Shown here: piece by piece, positions 1-6,896 of the stretch
How positions within the stretch are numbered: the first letter of the stretch is position 1
Layout of the letters: every line of letters begins with the position of its first letter
IMG/VR virus record: IMGVR_UViG_3300021139_000132
Span: 1 to 25,673 of that record
Length of the DNA stretch: 25,673 nt
Direction: 5' to 3' (one strand)
From: a virus
Translations under genes and position numbers: made by a program
Notes under the pieces: model-generated
Database searches by the model: none
Told to the model about the DNA's origin: nothing
Seen by the model: only the letters and a program-made list of their open reading frames with translations

Positions 1-30
1 AGCAATGACTAATCTCATTGCTTTTTTTTT
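1..30 (+). terminator. Rho-independent terminator at window edge
   Basis: An 8-bp perfect stem, AGCAATGA (1-8) with TCATTGCT (15-22), closes a 6-nt loop and runs straight into a tract of T residues (22-30). This is a textbook intrinsic terminator. The stem may continue to the left of the window. It ends transcription of whatever gene lies upstream, so the tiny genes that follow probably have their own promoter or are reached by read-through. Confidence 0.85.
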
Positions 31-46
31 GTATTAGGAGAACTAT

Positions 47-217
47 ATGATTACAAACTTATCTAAAGAAGAGCTAACTAGAGTCTTTATTCTTATAGTT
101 GAAGCAGAGCTTCGTATGAATAAAGGCTTGAATGATTTAGCTCATTGCAATATCCTTGAAGCAATGGATGTTCTTGGATTAGACAAAATTAAGGAAATTG
201 ACTATGACTTCTCCTAA
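47..217 (+). CDS. Small hypothetical protein, 56 aa
   Basis: The ATG at 47 is preceded by AGGAG (36-40) at good spacing and opens a 56-aa frame ending in TAA at 215-217. The product is soluble, predominantly helical in appearance and mildly acidic, with two hydrophobic stretches that are too short and too charged to be membrane segments. It overlaps the next start (ATG 204) by 14 nt, which fits translational coupling in an early small-gene cluster. I do not recognise a family. The frame is believed because of its ribosome binding site and its tight fit with the neighbours. Confidence 0.65.
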   Translation: MITNLSKEELTRVFILIVEAELRMNKGLNDLAHCNILEAMDVLGLDKIKEIDYDFS

Positions 218-419
218 AACTTACAAATATATGTGCATTTTATGTACAGATGATGTAGCCGAAGGTAGATGGAAAGCTGGATACAAGATCTGCTTAGAAT
301 GTGGAGAAAAAGGTGCTAGACAACGCCTTTTTACTATTGTTCCTATGCACAAATCAAATTATGTAGCATGTTTTAACAAAGACGATCTGATCGGGATCAA
401 CAATAAACAACTTAGATAG
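204..419 (+). CDS. Zinc-ribbon-like phage hypothetical protein, 71 aa
   Basis: The start is ATG 204, with AAGGA (191-195) upstream. An in-frame TTG at 198 is less likely. Two Cys pairs, CILC near residues 11-14 and CLEC near 30-33, are spaced like a small zinc ribbon. The following segment (GARQR, then VPMHKSNYV) resembles a conserved hypothetical family that I associate with T7-like and other aquatic podoviruses, where the Cys pair is followed by a basic stretch. The role is unknown; a nucleic-acid or protein-binding zinc module would be usual for an early phage gene of this size. It sits between two other tiny genes, overlapping the first and separated by 9 nt from the next. Confidence 0.75.
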   Translation: MTSPKTYKYMCILCTDDVAEGRWKAGYKICLECGEKGARQRLFTIVPMHKSNYVACFNKDDLIGINNKQLR

Positions 420-428
420 GAGTTTCAC

Positions 429-635
429 GTGGAACATAAATCACCAATGAAGAAAGCTATAGAACATATCTTCTTTTCTAATGAACCCATATCGGAAGAC
501 AACTGTACGGTATGCAATCAACGTATCACTGACTTTAAAGACCTAATGTCAGAACGAGAGTACGAAATAAGTGGTATGTGTCAAGCTTGTCAAGACGATA
601 TTTTTAGTGATGTTGACGATGACGAGCGTATCTAA
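429..635 (+). CDS. Small zinc-finger phage protein, 68 aa, GTG start
   Basis: The frame opens with GTG at 429. AGGAG at 418-422 gives a 6-nt spacing, which favours GTG over the later ATG at 447. The product has two Cys pairs, CTVC (about residues 26-29) and CQAC (about 51-54), with an EYEISGMCQACQD context typical of treble-clef or zinc-ribbon proteins annotated as conserved hypothetical in many tailed phages. The C-terminus is strongly acidic. Function is unknown. It is the second consecutive zinc-binding miniature protein here and directly precedes the GC-rich structured intergenic element. Confidence 0.75.
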   Translation: MEHKSPMKKAIEHIFFSNEPISEDNCTVCNQRITDFKDLMSEREYEISGMCQACQDDIFSDVDDDERI

Positions 636-636
636 C

Positions 637-754
637 GCAGCTTCCAGGCAAGCTTCTCGCCAGCATAGCTGGCACTTGCTTGCTAGGTCGCTGCTTGGGT
701 TGTTATCTCGGTCTCGTCCCAGCCCACCTTGGGCGGGGGCTGTGAGCTTCGCCC
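637..754 (+). ncRNA. GC-rich structured intergenic element (candidate RNA)
   Basis: The space between the stop at 635 and the start at 787 is clearly GC-richer than its surroundings and full of complementary segments. A long imperfect hairpin spans 637-694: GCAGC 637-641/690-694, GCAAGC 648-653/678-683 and GCCAGC 659-664/668-673 around an ATA loop, with short internal loops between. A second part offers competing folds: GCCCA 722-726 with TGGGC 730-734, CAGCCC 720-725 with GGGCTG 737-742, or GGGCG 731-735 with CGCCC 750-754. The last is followed by a T-biased stretch. No convincing gene covers it. It could be a structured RNA, an attenuator or processing site, or a DNA-level site. The transcribed strand is inferred from its neighbours. 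Confidence 0.4.
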
Positions 755-786
755 TTATGTGTTATTAGTAACTTTTGGAGATAGAA

Positions 787-954
787 ATGAATAGAAAAGT
801 AGTAATTAAATCATTAGAAGATCTAGATGAATCAGATTTAACCGAAGATTTACAACTAGATGAACCAAATCCTCTTGACAATTCATTTAAGTCAGGGGTT
901 TACGAGTACTTAAATTGGTTCTATGACGGTGAGCAAGACGATTTATTGCTGTAA
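787..954 (+). CDS. Small acidic hypothetical protein, 55 aa
   Basis: ATG 787 is preceded by TGGAG (776-780) at 6-nt spacing, and the frame runs to TAA at 952-954. The product begins with a short basic patch and is then dominated by Asp, Glu and Leu, with an aromatic-rich segment (YEYLNWFYDG) near the C-terminus. Small acidic phage proteins can be DNA mimics or host-protein inhibitors, but nothing here shows that, so no function is assigned. The gene stands alone between the structured element upstream and the hairpin/terminator at 980-1031. Confidence 0.65.
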   Translation: MNRKVVIKSLEDLDESDLTEDLQLDEPNPLDNSFKSGVYEYLNWFYDGEQDDLLL

Positions 955-979
955 CATACGTTCCCCTTTAGCATTTCTT

Positions 980-1007
980 AATACAGTTTTAGGTATAGAG
1001 CTGTATT
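980..1007 (+). other. Inverted repeat before terminator
   Basis: AATACAG (980-986) and CTGTATT (1001-1007) form a perfect 7-bp inverted repeat around a 14-nt AT-rich centre. It lies 2 nt upstream of the terminator hairpin at 1009-1031, in the short non-coding gap before the HExxH-vWA/AAA+ cassette. It could be an operator, part of a tandem terminator, or an RNA hairpin. The sequence does not decide. Confidence 0.4.
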
Positions 1008-1008
1008 G

Positions 1009-1031
1009 AGGCAATGTTGCCTTTGTTCTTT
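1009..1031 (+). terminator. Probable rho-independent terminator
   Basis: AGGCA (1009-1013) pairs with TGCCT (1018-1022) around ATGT, followed by TTGTTCTTT. The stem is short but the T-rich tail is in the right place. It lies 14 nt before the start at 1046, so it would separate the early small genes from the next cassette, or act as a leaky attenuator in front of it. Confidence 0.55.
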
Positions 1032-1045
1032 ATGGAGTAAAACCA

Positions 1046-1495
1046 ATGGACAAAAAACCAAGTGGAGGCTCAAGTATTCTGTACGAAGCAGCTACAGAAA
1101 GCTTAGTCTCTGATACTAGTGCTACCAGTACATTTGAAAAAATGATACAAGAAGCATTTACACATAGCTCTGTGGATACTTTTACACAAGAGATTAAAGA
1201 AACTGAAAGACAAATCAAAAAAGACTTTGAGGTGTCTGCTATGCCTGGTCCTTGGAGATCAGCTAAAAGCGTTATTCAGAGTGCTATGAAGCTCGGAATA
1301 GGGCTTGTAGACGATAACGGAAGCTATCTTGGTAAGACAGCACTTCAGAGCAAAATAAAAGCTCTAAAGCCCGTTAAAACAGAGTTAACAAACGAAGAGT
1401 ATGCAACTAAAGTTTGTAATCTTATAGCCAATGTTCCTGATGATATTGATCAAGAACAAGTTATTAAGTTAGTTAGAGCATTTTTGGAGTTTTAA
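1046..1495 (+). CDS. Hypothetical protein, first gene of vWA/AAA+ cassette
   Basis: This 149-aa protein starts at ATG 1046, with GGAG at 1034-1037. The first ~60 residues are Ser/Thr-rich and polar and look flexible. A more conserved-looking core begins at AMPGPWRSAKSVI (about residues 64-76) and continues through a Gly-rich GLVDDNGSYLGKTAL stretch to a helical C-terminus. There are no membrane segments. I cannot assign a family. It is the first member of a three-gene unit: only 3 nt separate its stop from the vWA gene, which itself overlaps the AAA+ gene, and the unit lies between terminators. An accessory or substrate-linked partner of the vWA/AAA+ pair is a reasonable inference only. Confidence 0.8.
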   Translation: MDKKPSGGSSILYEAATESLVSDTSATSTFEKMIQEAFTHSSVDTFTQEIKETERQIKKDFEVSAMPGPWRSAKSVIQSAMKLGIGLVDDNGSYLGKTALQSKIKALKPVKTELTNEEYATKVCNLIANVPDDIDQEQVIKLVRAFLEF

Positions 1496-1498
1496 TAG

Positions 1499-3295
1499 AT
1501 GCTAACAAAAGGCATTGAAGTCATGAAATATGTACGAGCAAGTGCAGGTAGAGCTGGCTTGTCAGTCGTATTTGAGACCATAAACCAACCTAGGCATGAT
1601 GGTAAAACTATCTTTTTGCCTAGGATAACCAATGAAACAACTGATGAACAGCTAAGAGATCTAATGGCTTCTACAGACCATGAAGTAGCCCATGATCGTT
1701 TTAGTTCTTTTGAAGTTCTTAAAGAAAAAAACGTTGATCCTAAAGGTTTGTTGTTGTTTGTATGGAACTTCTTAGAAGATTCCAGAATCAATAACATTGA
1801 GTCTTTAGAGTATCAAGGTTTTAGAGAAAACTATGATGAATGTGCTGCGGGTCTTATTTCTAAAATCTGTACTAAAGCTAGTAAAGATCCTTCATTCATA
1901 GCAAAACTCACCACAGCTCTCATTTATTGGGATGCTGGATTGTCAGCTCATTCTTTCCCAAAGAGTCAACTGGCAGTTAATTCTTTTATTCCTGATAAAA
2001 CCATAACAAATGTTCTTAATAACTTTTCTGATCGTCTTATTCATTGTCATAAGATTTTGGATAAAAGACTAGGTACTGAATCAACGTACCAACTAGCAAC
2101 TGAAATACTAGCCAAGCTAGGTAAAAGCTGCAAAGAAGAGCTTAAGAAAGAACGGGAAGCTAGAGAAAGCAAAGACGGAGAGAAAACAACAGGTGAGCCT
2201 ACCAAAGGCGAACCATCAGACAAAGAAGGTAAACCTAAGACTAGCGAAGAAAAAAGCAAAGAAGGCAAAAATACCAAAGAAGAAGATGAAGAATACAAAA
2301 TCTTCACAATAAAGCTAAGTGAAGAAGAACTTGAAAAGTATTCTGTCACTATGCCTGAAGAAAGTGAAATGGGTAAAGTTGGTATGAATTTAGAGCCTAC
2401 ACATTCGACTAGAGGTTCTTGGGAATTAACTGATTACGATAAGTTTATTGTGATTAACTATCCTAAAAACTTAGGTGATGCAACGTACTTCCATGTCAAT
2501 TCTAAATTCTTAACCAATTATGAACTTAGAGCTGGTAACAAACTAGAGACTCAAGAAAACTTTGCACAGCAAGTTAGAAAACTGATCCAAATTAGAGCTA
2601 AAGTACAAAGACAGTACGGAGTTAAAAGAGGTAGGCTAGATCAATCTAGATTGTCTCGTATTTGTTTTAATGCTCCTGGTTTTAACGAAAGAGTGTTTAA
2701 GAACAGAATAGAAAACAAAACTCTGGATGCTTGTGTTTCAGTATTGGTTGATATGTCAGGTTCAATGTCAGGTGACAAAGCATTTTATGCGTTGGCATCT
2801 ACATTGCTACTTAATGAAGTATGTACAACTTTAAATCTTCCAGTAGAAATAGTTGGGTTTACTGATGGACGTACTGGTAGATATGAACCAAATCCATTGA
2901 TGTTTGTCTACAAAGGCTTCTCTGATATGGTTGTACCTTCTGAAAAGATCAAGGAATATTTCAGTGCTAGTAGTAACCACATGTTAGGTAATCCTGATGG
3001 TGAGAACATTCTTTGGGCTTTTGATAGATTAGCTAAGAGAAAAGAAAAGAAAAAGCTTTTGATTGTTATGTCCGATGGTAGCCCAGCAGCTTCTAAAGGA
3101 TTTGATGGATTAGAAGAATTTACAAAAAAAGTAATTCAAGAGATAGAAGCTAGTAAAGCAGTAGATATTTACGGTTTAGGTTTATGTAGTAATTCTGTTA
3201 CGTATTATTACAAATCTCATAGCGTTGTAAATGACCCTGAACATATACCTAAGAATTTACTTGAACTCATAGAAAGGAAGATAATCAATGTCTGA
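1499..3295 (+). CDS. CobT-like protein: HExxH N-domain plus vWA domain
   Basis: A 598-aa protein starting at ATG 1499 (TTGGAG at 1485-1489). The N-terminal part contains HEVAH at residues 61-65 followed by FLEDSR near 91-96. That is a zincin-like HExxH with a downstream Glu that could be the third metal ligand. Residues ~214-268 form a Lys/Glu-rich low-complexity linker, as in CobT and other vWA partners of MoxR ATPases. The C-terminal vWA domain has an intact MIDAS motif, DMSGS at 418-422, and a later SDGS with Asp526. Proteins like this are often annotated as cobaltochelatase CobT subunits in phages, yet no porphyrin or cobalamin gene is nearby. With the overlapping AAA+ gene it probably forms an ATP-driven remodelling, chelation or processing machine. 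The substrate is unknown. Confidence 0.85.
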   Translation: MLTKGIEVMKYVRASAGRAGLSVVFETINQPRHDGKTIFLPRITNETTDEQLRDLMASTDHEVAHDRFSSFEVLKEKNVDPKGLLLFVWNFLEDSRINNIESLEYQGFRENYDECAAGLISKICTKASKDPSFIAKLTTALIYWDAGLSAHSFPKSQLAVNSFIPDKTITNVLNNFSDRLIHCHKILDKRLGTESTYQLATEILAKLGKSCKEELKKEREARESKDGEKTTGEPTKGEPSDKEGKPKTSEEKSKEGKNTKEEDEEYKIFTIKLSEEELEKYSVTMPEESEMGKVGMNLEPTHSTRGSWELTDYDKFIVINYPKNLGDATYFHVNSKFLTNYELRAGNKLETQENFAQQVRKLIQIRAKVQRQYGVKRGRLDQSRLSRICFNAPGFNERVFKNRIENKTLDACVSVLVDMSGSMSGDKAFYALASTLLLNEVCTTLNLPVEIVGFTDGRTGRYEPNPLMFVYKGFSDMVVPSEKIKEYFSASSNHMLGNPDGENILWAFDRLAKRKEKKKLLIVMSDGSPAASKGFDGLEEFTKKVIQEIEASKAVDIYGLGLCSNSVTYYYKSHSVVNDPEHIPKNLLELIERKIINV

Positions 3296-4421
3296 AACAG
3301 AAAAACCAAAGGTAGAAGACCTAGTTAAAAAAGCTTTGAAAGAAGCTTTAGACAAACGTAGACCACCAGCGTCTGACGTACCAACAGTAAGAGAAAAAGA
3401 AGGCTTAGAGATGTTGGAAGAAATAGCAGAAGTTATAAGTGTTAGTCTCCCAACTAAAGGTCCAATAAAAGACAATCAAGCTTATTTCTCAGATGTAATA
3501 GGCGACCATCTTATTCCAATCAGTGAAGACTTTGGTGTAACAGTTTTTAAAGACTATGAATGGGATGAGCGTATTGCTTCATTTATTCCTAGTATTGATG
3601 AAGACTATGTTATTGACAGAGAACTAGCAAGTAACATTCTTATGTCTTGGGAATTGGGTGAGAAAGTTCTTTGTTATGGTCCTACAGGTGCAGGTAAATC
3701 TAGTTTAATTGAGCAACTGTGTGCTCTTACAGGCAGACCATTTGTTAGAGTTAACTGTACAGGTGACATGGATTCATCTATGATCTTTGGTCAATTAACA
3801 GCTAAAGATGGTTCTACTATCTGGGTAGATGGTGCAGTTACAGAAGCTGTTAAGTACGGTGCTGTGTTTGCTTGGGATGAGTGGGACGTTACACCACCAG
3901 AGATTTCTATGGGTCTACAGTGGCTTTTAGAAGACGATGGTAAGCTTTTCTTAAAAGAAATGCCTGGTAGTACCAAAGACAAACAAATCATTCCACATGA
4001 GAATTTCAGAATAGTTGCTATTGGTAATACTCAAGGTCAAGGTGATGAATCAGGTGCTCATGCAGGTACTAACGTACAAAACTCAGCAACTCTTGATAGG
4101 TTTGGTACAGCAGTTTACATTGATTACTTACATCCATCTATTGAAGAAAAGATGTTGGTTAACAAATGGAAAGACACTGTAACTAAGAAATCTGCTAAAG
4201 AACTTGTTAAGTTAGCCAATCTAATCAGACAAGGTTACAAATCTAATCAATTTAGTTTGACTGTATCTCCTAGGTCTTTGTTTAGTATTTGCCGTAAGGT
4301 ATCTGCTGGATTTAGCTTAAAGAAAGCTTATACATTGGTTTATCTTAATAAACTCAATGACACACAACGTAAAGTAGCTGACGAGCTATTTAACAAAGTT
4401 TACGGTAGTTCTACCAAGTAA
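3288..4421 (+). CDS. CobS/MoxR-type AAA+ ATPase
   Basis: A 377-aa ATPase. ATG 3288 overlaps the vWA gene by 8 nt and has an AAGGA-type site upstream. Walker A is GPTGAGKSS with Lys137, Walker B ends in Asp197-Glu198 (FAWDEWD), and the sensor-1 Asn is at 247 in AIGNTQGQGD. The GDESGAHAGT stretch followed by LDRF is characteristic of the CobS subfamily of MoxR AAA+ proteins. The first ~85 residues are a charged, probably helical extension. The family forms hexameric rings that act on targets selected by a vWA partner, here the product of the preceding gene. cobS-like genes are known in many aquatic phages, usually without a demonstrated role. Magnesium/cobalt chelatase activity cannot be assumed. 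Confidence 0.92.
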   Translation: MSETEKPKVEDLVKKALKEALDKRRPPASDVPTVREKEGLEMLEEIAEVISVSLPTKGPIKDNQAYFSDVIGDHLIPISEDFGVTVFKDYEWDERIASFIPSIDEDYVIDRELASNILMSWELGEKVLCYGPTGAGKSSLIEQLCALTGRPFVRVNCTGDMDSSMIFGQLTAKDGSTIWVDGAVTEAVKYGAVFAWDEWDVTPPEISMGLQWLLEDDGKLFLKEMPGSTKDKQIIPHENFRIVAIGNTQGQGDESGAHAGTNVQNSATLDRFGTAVYIDYLHPSIEEKMLVNKWKDTVTKKSAKELVKLANLIRQGYKSNQFSLTVSPRSLFSICRKVSAGFSLKKAYTLVYLNKLNDTQRKVADELFNKVYGSSTK

Positions 4422-4434
4422 AGCATAAAACCAT

Positions 4435-4476
4435 ATAGCCTTGCCTAATAAGCAGGGCTATTTATTTTGTGTTTTT
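4435..4476 (+). terminator. Rho-independent terminator after AAA+ gene
   Basis: ATAGCCTTGC (4435-4444) pairs with GCAGGGCTAT (4452-4461) over 10 positions with one T·G wobble, a 7-nt loop and a T-rich tail (TTATTTTGTGTTTTT). It closes the vWA/AAA+ cassette and lies right before the primase start, so the replication block probably needs its own promoter or read-through. Confidence 0.85.
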
Positions 4477-4489
4477 AACAAAGATAACA

Positions 4490-5296
4490 ATGATAGATAG
4501 AAAACTAATCTTAGCAAACGCTCCTAGTAACATTGGAGACCAGGTACACGTTAATCACATAGGCTGCGAAGCAGGTGTAGACAACAAACGTAGACTGTAC
4601 ATCAAGAAAACAGACAAAGGACTAGTAGCCTATTGCCACCACTGTAGCGACAAAGGCTACGCTAAAGATGAGAACAGACTGTCAACGTGGATCAACAAAA
4701 CAGCAGCAACTAAAGTTGTTAAAGAATATTTTTCTGCTGACAGTTTATGCGACATTAATATCACAGGTAGAGCTTGGTTAAACCAATATTATTGTGATGC
4801 TAGTAACAAAAATTGTTTTAATGGCGTTAAGGGTAAAGACTCTGTAGCTTTAACACTGTATGGTCCTGATGAATCTTTGCTAGGTTGGCAGGTACGAAAC
4901 CTGCTACCTAAAGAAGGTACTCCTAAGTACACAACACATTATGTCAGTGAACTAAGCAATGGTGATCCTGCTTGGTTTAACAGGCTAACAACAAAGACTT
5001 TGGTAATTACTGAAGACTATCTTAGTGCTTGGAGAGTGGGGTTTAACACAACACATGCTTCTATGGCGTTACTAAGAACATCTTTGTCAGACAAAGCATT
5101 GTTTGACATAGATAGAAGGCATTACGAAACAATCATTATCTGGTTAGATCCAGATGAAGCAGGAAGGAAAGGAGCAACAAAAGTATATGAAAAATTAAAT
5201 CACTTTTTACCACATGATACAAATATAGTTATATTTGATCTAGACAAAGAACCAAAAGAATGTGCTCCAGCAGAGCTACAAACTATTCTCAACTAA
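4490..5296 (+). CDS. DNA primase (zinc ribbon plus TOPRIM)
   Basis: A 268-aa protein if started at ATG 4490. A GTG at 4469 in the same frame would add 7 residues but sits inside the terminator tail. No strong Shine-Dalgarno is visible. Near the N-terminus are H23/C26 and C49/C52 (YCHHC), consistent with a primase zinc ribbon that reads template. The TOPRIM fold is marked by VITEDYLSA with Glu175 and by WLDPDEAG with Asp220 and Asp222, the metal-binding DxD. It makes RNA primers at the fork. In T7 this activity is fused to the helicase (gp4); here it ends before the separate helicase gene, 9 nt downstream. Confidence 0.88.
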   Translation: MIDRKLILANAPSNIGDQVHVNHIGCEAGVDNKRRLYIKKTDKGLVAYCHHCSDKGYAKDENRLSTWINKTAATKVVKEYFSADSLCDINITGRAWLNQYYCDASNKNCFNGVKGKDSVALTLYGPDESLLGWQVRNLLPKEGTPKYTTHYVSELSNGDPAWFNRLTTKTLVITEDYLSAWRVGFNTTHASMALLRTSLSDKALFDIDRRHYETIIIWLDPDEAGRKGATKVYEKLNHFLPHDTNIVIFDLDKEPKECAPAELQTILN

Positions 5297-5305
5297 AGGA
5301 ATCTA

Positions 5306-6568
5306 ATGGATTACGATGTGCTTTATCTTTGCTCTCAAAGCAAAGAGAACTTAGCCAAATACAGACGATACATCAAACCACATGTAGTCGTTAAAGAAAC
5401 AAACATCATCCTTGACGGGATGGATAAATATCACAAAACATTTCCAACAATCTCTGATTTTAATTGGGACAGTTTTTCTGCATTTCTTATTGCAGACCAA
5501 AGCAAACGACTAACTGACGATGCTATTGTTAAGCTTCGTATGACGCTTACAAAAGCAAAAGCGTTTGTTCCACATCATGCACATGAAGAGGTTATCAAGA
5601 CTCTTATTGAGTTAGATTACTTGGCTCTTATCATGGAAGAGTGTGAGAAAGTTAAAGAAGGTTCTAGTGATCTTGAACATGTTCATATCTTAGCAACTAA
5701 CGCACTTAAAGATGTAGAAAGGTATATAGAAAAAGATGAGCTGTTTGTATCTGCTGACTTATCTGCTATTGCTGATCGTATCAGCTCTAGCGGTTACGAA
5801 TGGAGACTTGAAGTTCTCAATCGTTCACTTGGCCCTCTTCGTACAGGTAACTTTATTATTGTTGCAGCTAGGGTTGAAGTAGGTAAGACAACGTTTTTAG
5901 CTAGTGAGGTTAGTTACCTTGCACAGCAATTACCTAAAGACAGACCAGTTGTTTGGGTCAACAACGAAGAAGAATCATCAGTTGTATTCTTTAGGATTGT
6001 CCAAGCAACACTAGGACAGGAATCAAAAGTAATCATAGCTGACTCAAAGGCAGCTATGGAGAAGTACACCACCCTCATGGGTGGGAACAAAGACAAGATA
6101 CGTGTTACTAAGGACATGAACAACATCAGAGACTTAGAAACACTGTTCAGAGAAGTTAACCCAGGACTCATAGTATTTGACCAGCTAGACAAAGTAGACG
6201 GATTTAAACAAGACGACAGGGAAGACATCAGACTAGGTAAGATTTACAAATGGGCTAGGGAACTAGCTAGATCTTACGGACCAGTCATTGCAGCATCACA
6301 ACTAAGTGCTACAGCAGTAGACATGAAAGACCCACCATTTATAGGCTTAGATGCTCTCAGAGGCTCTAAGACAGATAAACCAGGTGAGGCTGATGTTGTG
6401 ATAACCCTAGGTAAATACAAAGAACCTAAGAGTCCTGAAGAAGAGATGATTAGAACCATAAATGTTCCTAAGAACAAATTACCTGGTGGTGGTACTAAGC
6501 AAATGGAATCAGAAAGACATGGTCAGTATTTAGTAACGATAGATCCAATTAGAGCGAGGTTTGAATGA
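5306..6568 (+). CDS. Replicative DNA helicase (RecA-fold, DnaB/gp4-like)
   Basis: A 420-aa protein from ATG 5306, with AAAGGA just upstream. Residues ~1-150 form a helical N-terminal region that may contact the primase. The motor begins near residue 165. Walker A is AARVEVGKTT with Lys194, fitting the [AG]x4GK[ST] pattern though lacking the usual PGxGKT. Walker B is LIVFDQLDK with Asp292. The following segment, with ASQLS and a later DVVITLGK, matches DnaB/T7 gp4-type ring helicases. It would unwind the fork 5'-3' in concert with the neighbouring primase and polymerase. It is the helicase half of a T7-like gp4 split into two genes. Confidence 0.88.
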   Translation: MDYDVLYLCSQSKENLAKYRRYIKPHVVVKETNIILDGMDKYHKTFPTISDFNWDSFSAFLIADQSKRLTDDAIVKLRMTLTKAKAFVPHHAHEEVIKTLIELDYLALIMEECEKVKEGSSDLEHVHILATNALKDVERYIEKDELFVSADLSAIADRISSSGYEWRLEVLNRSLGPLRTGNFIIVAARVEVGKTTFLASEVSYLAQQLPKDRPVVWVNNEEESSVVFFRIVQATLGQESKVIIADSKAAMEKYTTLMGGNKDKIRVTKDMNNIRDLETLFREVNPGLIVFDQLDKVDGFKQDDREDIRLGKIYKWARELARSYGPVIAASQLSATAVDMKDPPFIGLDALRGSKTDKPGEADVVITLGKYKEPKSPEEEMIRTINVPKNKLPGGGTKQMESERHGQYLVTIDPIRARFE

Positions 6569-6747
6569 TTGAAATAAATATTAGTGAATTGTTTTTATGG
6601 GTATGGTGTGTTGTAGCTACAGTGTTTGCTTTGTATTTTAGACACCATTGCTTAATGCACAAAATGGTAATAATTACTTTATTGCATGACGAAGAGTCTA
6701 GAGAGAAAATAATATCTAACTTTAAAGAATGGAGAAAACAACAATGA
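6565..6747 (+). CDS. Small single-pass membrane protein, 60 aa
   Basis: ATG 6565 overlaps the helicase stop in an ATGA arrangement, so it is probably translated by coupling. Residues ~8-26 (LFLWVWCVVATVFALYF) form one hydrophobic span, followed by a His-containing basic region and an amphipathic charged tail ending in KEWRKQQ. There is no known family. A small inner-membrane protein within a replication operon could anchor something or affect the host envelope, but no function can be read off. Confidence 0.65.
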   Translation: MIEINISELFLWVWCVVATVFALYFRHHCLMHKMVIITLLHDEESREKIISNFKEWRKQQ

Positions 6748-6896
6748 CTGAAGTAGAAATAAAAGTATTAGCAGATCTTTACAACATTAAAGTTGATTCA
6801 AAACTAATTAACTTTGCTATTCAATGTTTTGGTAAAGGGTTTCAAGCTGGTAGAGAGCATCAAGCACAAGTAGATGAAATGAACAATGACGAGTGA
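6744..6896 (+). CDS. Small hypothetical protein, 50 aa
   Basis: ATG 6744 overlaps the previous stop (ATGA), with GGAG at 6731-6734 upstream, and the frame ends at TGA 6894-6896. The product is helical and polar: a leading MTEVEIKVLADLYNI, then an FGKGFQAGREH segment like those in many small phage proteins of unknown role. It overlaps the nucleotidyltransferase-like gene by 11 nt. No family is assigned. Confidence 0.65.
   Translation: MTEVEIKVLADLYNIKVDSKLINFAIQCFGKGFQAGREHQAQVDEMNNDE

Noticed and set aside
731-754. GGGCG...CGCCC hairpin as part of a tRNA
   Set aside because: No acceptor, anticodon and T-arm set can be assembled around it. It is only one of several competing GC stems.
571-768. 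A 65-aa reading frame through the GC-rich hairpin region
   Set aside because: It overlaps the zinc-finger gene out of frame, lacks a ribosome binding site, and its open length is explained by GC-rich structured sequence.
875-903. TTGACA as a sigma-70 -35 box
   Set aside because: It lies inside the 55-aa gene, and the hexamer 17 nt downstream (GTTTAC) is a poor -10 box.
2047-2349. Minus-strand Ser/Leu-rich reading frame
   Set aside because: It is the antisense of the Lys/Glu-rich linker in the vWA protein; composition alone keeps it open.
1499-4421. Naming the vWA and AAA+ proteins as cobaltochelatase subunits CobT and CobS
   Set aside because: Similarity is to the wider MoxR/vWA families. 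No porphyrin or cobalamin gene is nearby and no large chelatase subunit is present, so the literal function is not supported.
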